The notes below the pieces were generated by a model that saw only the letters and a program-made list of their open reading frames with translations, had not been told where the DNA came from and made no database searches. DNA of 64,000 nt, taken from assembly GCF_001591965.1 (NCBI RefSeq), contig NZ_BCVX01000006.1, positions 62,001-126,000 of the forward strand, written 5' to 3'. The position numbers and the translations under genes were made by a program. Position 1 is the stretch's first letter. Every line of letters starts with the position of its first letter. Shown here one piece after another: positions 57,962 through 64,000 of the stretch. The DNA is from Lysinibacillus odysseyi 34hs-1 = NBRC 100172 (GTDB lineage Bacteria > Bacillota > Bacilli > Bacillales_A > Planococcaceae).

Positions 57962-58116
57962 TTAATAGATAGTTTGCTGCCTGTTAATAGACAATTTTGA
58001 TGAGTTAATAGACATTTCCAGCACAATAATAGACAATCTCCCATACTTAATAGACATTTCTTAAGAATTAATAGACACTCCACCCTTATTAACAGCATCC
58101 CCCTGCTTATTAGACA
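57962..58116. repeat. Array B: 21-bp-period repeats with TTAATAGACA core
   Basis: The core TTAATAGACA (with small changes) starts at 57962, 57984, 58005, 58026, 58047, 58068, 58089 and 58107. The steps are 22, 21, 21, 21, 21, 21 and 18 bp. The roughly 11 bases between cores vary. It lies between the convergent LysM-GH18 and ABC permease genes. The core sequence is unrelated to that of the array at 53.8 kb. Confidence 0.93.
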
Positions 58117-58167
58117 CCTGCTGCCAATCATACGAGAGATTTTGTCTAAAAAGCACTCTCGTCCCCA

Positions 58168-60639
58168 TCATTCCACTAATTCCCCGGCCAAATACCGACG
58201 ACTAATCAAATAGCCTTGTATCAGGAAGGTTATCATTACTGCCAGCACAAAGCCGATGATCACAAAGAAAAGCATCTGTACATCAAACAGCAAGCCGCTT
58301 TCATTGTCCACAAGAGACAGTAATTGTGACAGCAGGACGCCAATAATGACGCCGACTATAAGTCCGTACAACACGAATGATAAAACTTGTGTCAAAATCA
58401 GCTTTATCAATCCATTCGGTGATAATCCAACGAGTCGCTGGATGGCGTAATCCCCTCTTTTACTATAGATTACATGTAATAGATTCTGTATTACCCCAAG
58501 GCATGTCGCCACAATTAGAACCATCAGTACACCGACAAATAAGCTCCAACGCTGATAGAACATGCGATTGGATTCCTCGATGCTGGACTGCTCATCCTTA
58601 ATTAAAAGGGAAGGCCAGCTGCTCTTGAGGAACGACAGCTCATCAAGTGCTGCATCAATATCCTTCGTTTCCACCAGAATGGTCTCAATTGCGACCGGTT
58701 CATCCACTTTTGGAGCCATAGACCAATCGGCATACACTAGTTCACCAGAATATGTGTCTGGCAGAACTGCAAGCACCTCTAGTGTATCCAAAAGCCGGTA
58801 AGCACCTGTATCTTCTCCATATTCGTACACATCCAGCGTTTCCCCGACGGTCAATTGATTGGATGAAGCAAAGTCTTTTGTTACGAATATACCTTGAGAA
58901 AAGTCTCCTTCGCCAGCAATCGGAAGGTGTTCTTTCTTCTCTATCCCCTGTAAATCGACCAGTTGGAAATCCGGAAAAGCTTCCTCCCTACTATCGTTTA
59001 TAGTCGTTTTCATTGGAAAGTAGTTACTCTTTGCATAGACATCCTCTATCGAAGGCAATGTTCGAATTTTCTCCACTGTATCCATTGTTAAGGACTCATC
59101 ATTTAACTCATTTTCAATAATAATCGGGGTCTCAAACACATGGCCCAAATATTCGCGTTCGTTCTCTTGCACTGTCTTAAACAAGGTGCTGCCGAAAACA
59201 AGAATGACCATCAATCCGATGATGCCGAGCACAATCGGCATATTTTTTCGAATCTGCGGCATGAGCTGCTGACAGGCCAAGTATGCTTCCTTTCCAAAGA
59301 GCGATCGAATCGGCTGTAGGGAAGCTTTCAACAACATACTAAATCCAAAAGGTATGCAATATAATACAACGAAACAAATACCGAGCGCTCCAATTAAAAT
59401 TTGTAACGCACTTTCTCCGCCTTCATTTGTTGCTATTCCGACTAGGATAAGCAGACAAGCGAGCACAAATACTATTCCAATAATTAAAAGCTTACGTTTC
59501 GTCCACTTGATGTCAAGCTCGACCTTTTCACTAGCGATTTGCAGCGGCAGAAGCTTCATACTTTTACGAATTTGTTTTACAGAAATCCCGTAAAGTACGA
59601 CAAAAACACCAATTACAATACATGCCATCAGCCAGACCGGCATGTCCGTCTTTGCTGCTGGAAGCTGGAGCTTTTCAATCAGAAACGGCAGCCACCGGTG
59701 AATGAGCAGCATAGTTAAACATGTGCCGACGACCGATCCAGAACCAATTATAATGAGTAGTTGAAATCGGATGACCTTCCCTACCTGATTACCAGTCGCC
59801 CCGAGTGAACGCAGGACCATCAGCTGGTCCTTCAACTTGTAAAAGACAAGCTGGAATGTCGACAGCAGGAGCATCGCCGTAATAAGCAGCACAAAAGCGG
59901 ACAGGATGATGATAAAGATGGCAAGCGCCTGGAAGTTTCTCTTCACTATTTCGTATTCGCTTGGTATATCGATCCTTAGTGAGCTTCCGATTTCTTGAAA
60001 GGACTTCGTTAGTGACGCATGATCTACACTCCCATTCGTCTGAATAAGGGTGAACAATGCAGCAACTTCCTGTCCATTTTCCGGCAGCCACTGCGCGACC
60101 TGTTGACGGGGCAAAATAACAATCTTCAATTCATTTCCGCCGGATAACGGTGTCACTATTTCTTTTATCTTAAACGGTTGCTGCTCGATGACAATGGTAT
60201 CCCCCAAGGCTTTGTTATATAATTCTGCCATCCGCCGGGAAATAACCGCCTCGCCGTTGTGTAAATCTTCGTTAAAATAATAGCGGCTTTTAACGAGATT
60301 GTCATTTTCCGCCCCGATTGTATAAACATTAGACTCCCCTTCTACAGTAGTCCATGAAAGCAGAACAGGTGATACGGTACTGACACCATCGAGCTCTTCG
60401 AATTGATCGAGCATGCCGTCAGTCACCCATTGGTTTTGCTGCGGGTCATAACCGACCAGCATATCAGCATCTCCAAAAATGGCGCGCATCTCTTCTTCCA
60501 TCTGCGCGTTAGCATTCCAAATATAAACGCCCATTGTCATGAGCAAGCAAATCGAAATAGCGATGATGCCGATACTCGTCAAGACCTGTGCTGAAGCAGC
60601 ACGCAGCAGCTTGAGGGAGACCGATCTTAAATTAAACAT
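58168..60639 (-). CDS. ABC transporter permease, FtsX/MacB type
   Basis: The 823-residue protein has an N-terminal membrane segment, a first extracellular domain, three segments, a second half of the same layout and a final three-segment FtsX domain (about 255-365 and 700-820). This is the double-FtsX arrangement of lipoprotein or peptide exporters and of some sensors. GGAGGAG precedes the ATG, which overlaps the ATPase gene by 8 bp. It is the third gene of an operon with an ECF sigma factor and the ATPase. Confidence 0.92.
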   Translation of the reverse strand: MFNLRSVSLKLLRAASAQVLTSIGIIAISICLLMTMGVYIWNANAQMEEEMRAIFGDADMLVGYDPQQNQWVTDGMLDQFEELDGVSTVSPVLLSWTTVEGESNVYTIGAENDNLVKSRYYFNEDLHNGEAVISRRMAELYNKALGDTIVIEQQPFKIKEIVTPLSGGNELKIVILPRQQVAQWLPENGQEVAALFTLIQTNGSVDHASLTKSFQEIGSSLRIDIPSEYEIVKRNFQALAIFIIILSAFVLLITAMLLLSTFQLVFYKLKDQLMVLRSLGATGNQVGKVIRFQLLIIIGSGSVVGTCLTMLLIHRWLPFLIEKLQLPAAKTDMPVWLMACIVIGVFVVLYGISVKQIRKSMKLLPLQIASEKVELDIKWTKRKLLIIGIVFVLACLLILVGIATNEGGESALQILIGALGICFVVLYCIPFGFSMLLKASLQPIRSLFGKEAYLACQQLMPQIRKNMPIVLGIIGLMVILVFGSTLFKTVQENEREYLGHVFETPIIIENELNDESLTMDTVEKIRTLPSIEDVYAKSNYFPMKTTINDSREEAFPDFQLVDLQGIEKKEHLPIAGEGDFSQGIFVTKDFASSNQLTVGETLDVYEYGEDTGAYRLLDTLEVLAVLPDTYSGELVYADWSMAPKVDEPVAIETILVETKDIDAALDELSFLKSSWPSLLIKDEQSSIEESNRMFYQRWSLFVGVLMVLIVATCLGVIQNLLHVIYSKRGDYAIQRLVGLSPNGLIKLILTQVLSFVLYGLIVGVIIGVLLSQLLSLVDNESGLLFDVQMLFFVIIGFVLAVMITFLIQGYLISRRYLAGELVE

Positions 60640-61453
60640 GGCCGGCTCCTCCTGTTATCTCTTTGAATTTGTCGAGGATGGCATCCAAATCCCCAGGATG
60701 TTTTTCGTTCTGGTAACTGTCCACAATCGCTCCGTCATGGAAGAACAGCACTCGATTTGCGAAAGTTGCTACGTATGGATCATGCGTCACAAGTAAAATC
60801 GTCTGCCTCATCTCTTCTTGCAGCGAAACGAGGAGACGCAAAATATCATCTGTTGTATTAACGTCAAGTGCCCCAGTTGGTTCATCCGCCAGCAGAATCG
60901 GCGGATTGGTGACAATTGCCCGTGCAATAGCTACCCGCTGCTTCTGCCCTCCTGATAATTCATGCGGGCGATGCTTGCGCCATTTATCAATTTGCAGCTG
61001 CTTCATTACCTTATCGACCCGTTGCTTGATTTCCTTGTTTGACACATCGTTTAAGATGAGCGGGAGTGCGATATTATCCTCAACATTCAAATCCTGCAAA
61101 AGGTGAAAGGATTGGAAGACAAAGCCGATATTTTCCTTCCTGAACTTTGAGGCATTTGGCTCTTTATGCAGGTCATTTGCCTCCTGTCCAAACAGAAGCA
61201 TCTTTCCTTCTGACGGAGCATCGACAGCACTAATCATATTCAGGAATGTACTTTTTCCCGAACCGCTTGTCCCCATGATTGCCACCATTTCTCCTTCATA
61301 GATTGTACAATGTATGTTTTTCAGCGCATTGACGGTATGCTCCTTTTGTTTAAACACTTTCGACATGCCTTCTACACGCAGCACTTCCCTTAACCGCTGC
61401 TGTGGAATCGGAATTTTATCTATGACTGCTTTCAACGGATTTAACCCACTCAT
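60632..61453 (-). CDS. ABC transporter ATP-binding protein (MacB/LolD type)
   Basis: The 273-residue ATPase has Walker A GTSGSGKST (about residues 60-68), Q-loop FVFQSFHLL, signature LSGGQKQR and Walker B ILLADEPTGALD. This is the group that pairs with FtsX-type permeases. About 35 residues precede the ABC domain. The ATG at 61453 follows AGGGGGCG and lies within the end of the sigma factor gene (38-bp overlap), so translation is coupled. Confidence 0.93.
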   Translation of the reverse strand: MSGLNPLKAVIDKIPIPQQRLREVLRVEGMSKVFKQKEHTVNALKNIHCTIYEGEMVAIMGTSGSGKSTFLNMISAVDAPSEGKMLLFGQEANDLHKEPNASKFRKENIGFVFQSFHLLQDLNVEDNIALPLILNDVSNKEIKQRVDKVMKQLQIDKWRKHRPHELSGGQKQRVAIARAIVTNPPILLADEPTGALDVNTTDDILRLLVSLQEEMRQTILLVTHDPYVATFANRVLFFHDGAIVDSYQNEKHPGDLDAILDKFKEITGGAGHV

Positions 61454-61979
61454 CTATATACGCCCCCTTCAACTGTTGTCGTAATGCGTGCAAGCCTCTC
61501 CGGATATGGGTTTTTACTGTCCCTTCCGGACATTCCAAAATAGCTGCGATTTGCTTTACCGGATAGTCCTGATAAAAGCGGAGGATCAGTACGGTTTTAT
61601 ATTTTTCCTCCAGATTGCATAGTGCCTTCCATAAATCTAGCTCCTCCTCGATATTGCTGGTGGACGCTCCCTCCAATAAATCTAGTTCTGCCGGTTCCAC
61701 CGATTCAATCCGCTTTCTTTTCGCTATGTATGTTTTGCTGCAATTAATAACAATCCGAGTCATCCATGTTGCAAAGTAATGCTGCTCTTTCAGCTGCTTG
61801 ATTGATTCATATGCCCGTATCATCGACTGCTGCAATATGTCAACAGCGTCGTTTTCGTTTTGAACATATACATAGGCGATACGGTACAACTGTCCCTGTA
61901 ATGGTTCTATCAATTGATAGAATGCTTCTTCCTCTCCATTCTGAGCTAACAAAACGAGATCTACTTGCCTTGTTTCGAT
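61416..61979 (-). CDS. ECF sigma factor, start codon unclear
   Basis: The protein has sigma region 2 (NENDAVDILQQSMIRAYESI, HYFATWMTRIVINCSKTYIA) and region 4 (EEKYKTVLILRFYQDYPVKQIAAILECPEGTVKTHIRRGLHAL). The first usual start codon is a TTG at 61952, with no ribosome site. The frame stays open upstream, and a strong AAAGGGGG site lies 8 bases before an ATC at 61979, which would add ETRQVDLV, matching the usual ECF N-terminus. I therefore extend to 61979 and mark the start as uncertain. No anti-sigma gene is adjacent; the ABC transporter takes its place in the operon. Confidence 0.88.
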   Translation of the reverse strand: METRQVDLVLLAQNGEEEAFYQLIEPLQGQLYRIAYVYVQNENDAVDILQQSMIRAYESIKQLKEQHYFATWMTRIVINCSKTYIAKRKRIESVEPAELDLLEGASTSNIEEELDLWKALCNLEEKYKTVLILRFYQDYPVKQIAAILECPEGTVKTHIRRGLHALRQQLKGAYIDEWVKSVESSHR

Positions 61980-62114
61980 TCGTAACGCCCCCTTTCCCTT
62001 ATTAGACTTGGCAGACCGCCATTACGATTCAACTTTTTCTATTTTTTATATTACTTGAATGATAATGGATAAAAAATGTTTGGTAATTTTTTTGTATATT
62101 TATTTAATACAAAT

Positions 62115-62146
62115 TAAAAAAGTGCTGGAACATTTCTGCTCAGCAC
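62115..62146 (-). terminator. Terminator after the small gene at 62234
   Basis: GTGCTG (62122-62127) and CAGCAC (62141-62146) form a 6-bp stem, followed on the minus strand by a T6 run. Confidence 0.6.
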
Positions 62147-62233
62147 CTTTACTCTACTATAAAAATTTTAACTAATAACAGGTTGAATGAAACCATTTAT
62201 GGCGCTTTCCTCACGAGCCGTTAACAAAAGCTT

Positions 62234-62428
62234 CTACATTTCCCTGCGCTGTTCCCGGTGTTTTTTTACTTGCTCGAGCGCGGTAGCTTGTCTACGTCTT
62301 GAATAATGTGTCATGAGTTCTGATAATTGATTGGTAATCAGCGCCAGGTCGGCCTGTGTGCATTCCTTTGTCATTGGTGTGGCATCCCATAATAGCTGCA
62401 GGATGTCCCCTGTATTGATCTTTGCCAA
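62234..62428 (-). CDS. Small hypothetical protein
   Basis: The frame is open from 62587, but the first half has an unlikely composition. A TTG at 62428 with GGGGTGAGG upstream gives a 64-residue hydrophilic protein (AKINTGDILQLLWDATPMTK, then a basic end KKHREQRREM). It has no recognisable domain. A minus-strand terminator lies about 90 bases downstream, which supports a real gene. Confidence 0.5.
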   Translation of the reverse strand: MAKINTGDILQLLWDATPMTKECTQADLALITNQLSELMTHYSRRRQATALEQVKKHREQRREM

Positions 62429-62688
62429 TTTCCTCACCCCGTTTGTCCAAATTTCCCCTTGCATCATCATACAATAGAGGTTACAAACTAATGACTGTTC
62501 TGCAACTAGAATGTGCATATTTTTAGAATTCATTAGTCCCAATTTCAAAAGGTGTGACATACAGGAGAAACGTAAAATTAAAAACAACGCATGCCGCCCG
62601 AGATGAACCTTTTCACAAAAACTGCTTTTATCTCAACGAAAACAGGGTCCGTCTTCGTGACGCACCCCTATTTCCTTCGGCGTTTGCT

Positions 62689-63264
62689 CTATACTTGAAT
62701 ATTTTTGAAAAACTCCTTTGCCATATCTTTTTCCGTAAGATGAAGGAATCTCATAGCGGTAACAATCTTCGCCAGGATCATTTCCATCTCCTCGGAAGGT
62801 ATGAGCTCAACATTATATTCCTTTTCCAGATAAGATTCGAAGTCTCTCTTTTCTGGTCCGATTGATTGGTATTCATTTTCGCTTTCGACAAAGAGCATCT
62901 CAACAAACGGCGCAATAAGCGGGTGCTTATCATAGAGCGGATGGGAAATAGGTGCTTCGAGTGAAGCAAATTCCTTTAGCATCAGCTGGACAATTGTTTC
63001 CTTTGGAATGATCTGTTTAATCCGCTCAACGAACTTCCCCGATTCCTCCCGCTCAAATTCCTGTGTGACGACACTCTTCCCGGCTATAGCGAGAACTTCT
63101 GCAGTGTGCACATTATCATCAACGGAAAAATGGACAGCATATCTTGACCCAAGCTCGCGTAGCATAAACTGGATATCCCCTACCTGCACTGTGACGAAAT
63201 AGGCATCAAGCCGTCCCATATTCCGGATTTTAATTTCCTGGTCTTTCTTGGACACCAAAAACAT
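62689..63264 (-). CDS. Hypothetical protein
   Basis: The roughly 191-residue protein is not recognised. It is acidic and mixed alpha/beta, with strands near the start (IKIRNMGRLDAYFVTVQVGD) and a helical end (LAKIVTAMRFLHLTEKDMAK). No signal peptide or membrane segment is visible. The ATG at 63264 follows AGGAGGTG by 5 bases; the upstream frame to 63297 includes that site. The 63265-63594 gap holds its promoter and that of the copper protein. Confidence 0.72.
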   Translation of the reverse strand: MFLVSKKDQEIKIRNMGRLDAYFVTVQVGDIQFMLRELGSRYAVHFSVDDNVHTAEVLAIAGKSVVTQEFEREESGKFVERIKQIIPKETIVQLMLKEFASLEAPISHPLYDKHPLIAPFVEMLFVESENEYQSIGPEKRDFESYLEKEYNVELIPSEEMEMILAKIVTAMRFLHLTEKDMAKEFFKNIQV

Positions 63265-63534
63265 TGAAACACCTCCTAATCGTCCCCATATTGTCAAACG
63301 ATATGCGGAGTTCTAATTTTCAATCCACTTAGTATATGCGCTCAAAACAACAAGAGCAGTGCGCCTGTGTACGGTGCACCGCTCGTCGCTTAATTACTTT
63401 TCACATGTCTGGTTATCTGAACTACTCAGCTAACATAAGTCTTTCTTCTTCACCTGTTCTTGCCCTCCGAATAAACATTTCACGATACTTCTACCATATT
63501 TACAAAATAAACAAAACAATTACTGTGTTTCAAT

Positions 63535-63551
63535 ATACGCTATAGGGGTAT
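63535..63551 (+). promoter_or_regulatory. CsoR-like operator upstream of the copper-binding protein gene
   Basis: ATACGC-TATA-GGGGTAT is an imperfect inverted repeat resembling CsoR sites of the ATACCC...GGGGTAT type. It lies 44 bp before the four-helix copper protein gene. No csoR gene is in the window. Copper-responsive derepression is inferred from motif and gene. Confidence 0.5.
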
Positions 63552-63594
63552 ATAGATAAAGACGAACGTCAATAAAACATAGGAGGAATAGGAT

Positions 63595-63924
63595 ATGTCA
63601 CATGAGAAACACCAACAATTAATTCAGGTTTTACACGAATGTATGGCTGCCTGCAATCACTGTTTTGATGCTTGTCTTCAGGAGGAAAACGTAAAGATGA
63701 TGGCTGAGTGTATTCGGCTGGACCGTGAGTGTGCAGATATCTGCAACTTTTTAGAACAGGCATTGGCACGTAATACACCATTTGCTGCAGCACTTGCTTC
63801 TGTTTGTGCAACAGTGTGTGAAGCATGCGGCAATGAATGTCAAAAGCATGATCATGACCATTGCCAAGAGTGCGCAAAAGCTTGTTTTGCCTGTGCAGAG
63901 GCCTGCCGGAAATTTGCTGCTTAA
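63595..63924 (+). CDS. Four-helix bundle copper-binding protein (Csp/DUF326)
   Basis: The 109-residue protein is Cys- and His-rich with the repeated pattern CxxxC along four helices (HECMAACNHCFDACL, CIRLDRECADICNF, CATVCEACGNECQKH, CQECAKACFACAEACRKF). This matches copper storage proteins of the Csp3 type, which bind many Cu(I) ions inside the helix bundle. It has no signal peptide, so it is cytosolic. AGGAGG precedes the ATG by 8 bases. A CsoR-like site lies upstream. Confidence 0.93.
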   Translation: MSHEKHQQLIQVLHECMAACNHCFDACLQEENVKMMAECIRLDRECADICNFLEQALARNTPFAAALASVCATVCEACGNECQKHDHDHCQECAKACFACAEACRKFAA

Positions 63925-64000
63925 TTTCATTAAGGTGTGAAAAATACACCATCCGGAAACTGTATATTTTACAAAAGGCAAGACGTCCAATTATTGGGCG

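Noticed and set aside
57907-58131. Minus-strand 74-codon ORF with Cys-Leu-Leu heptads
   Set aside because: It is array B read in one frame. No ribosome site, and the period is explained by the 21-bp DNA repeat. A translated origin cannot be fully excluded.

Overview
The window looks like chromosomal DNA of a low-GC, spore-forming Bacillales bacterium, most likely a Planococcaceae/Caryophanaceae member such as Solibacillus or Lysinibacillus. The pointers are strong AGGAGG-type ribosome binding sites, frequent TTG and GTG starts, a preQ1-I riboswitch ahead of queD-queE, an Amj lipid II flippase, a LysM-GH18 cortex-lytic-type enzyme, ECF sigma factors and YhgE/Pip, AbgT and DDAH (YkgA) families. 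Species assignment is inference. No rRNA, tRNA, CRISPR array, prophage or intact insertion sequence was seen.

Layout. 1-6 kb: an ankyrin protein cut by the window edge, a TetR-DUF418 operon with a clear operator, and a LysR regulator divergent from a YhgE/Pip membrane protein. 6-15 kb: an ECF sigma/anti-sigma pair divergent from a large secreted subtilisin-like protease with a Gly-Asn tail, then a WYL regulator divergent from a GyrI-like protein, a DUF3995 protein and an MHS-type transporter. 15.9-19.8 kb: a four-gene operon of DUF4822 lipoprotein, histidine kinase, response regulator and ankyrin lipoprotein. 20-26 kb: YkgA, a methyltransferase, an AlkD-like protein followed by a decayed DUF1801 gene, a P-loop kinase, DinB and SIMPL proteins. 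26-28 kb: queD-queE with a long riboswitch-controlled leader. 28-32 kb: an M20 amidohydrolase-AbgT operon divergent from a probable regulator. 32.9-36.3 kb: two secreted hydrolases. 37-39.5 kb: an AraC regulator divergent from an SDR dehydrogenase.

40-43 kb holds the best candidate for an unusual system: a PLD-nuclease/SF2-helicase fusion directly coupled to a MazG-like nucleotide pyrophosphohydrolase, next to unrecognised small genes. 44-54 kb is a mixed accessory stretch (MFS, AraC, GNATs, Amj, MBL hydrolase). 54-58 kb carries two peptidoglycan-active proteins (M23 and LysM-GH18). 58-62 kb is an ECF sigma-ABC transporter-permease operon without an anti-sigma gene. The window closes with a Cys-rich copper-binding four-helix protein behind a CsoR-like operator.

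Two points stand out beyond the genes. First, two unrelated intergenic arrays at 53.8 kb and 58.0 kb both repeat every 21 bp, a short conserved core alternating with variable sequence. Second, the spaces between genes hold many gene remnants (about 23.1, 23.4, 32.3, 32.7, 36.6, 37.0, 39.6, 44.1, 47.0 and 49.5 kb), so this is a region of active gene decay. All functional calls come from reading translations and motifs by eye; no database search was run.
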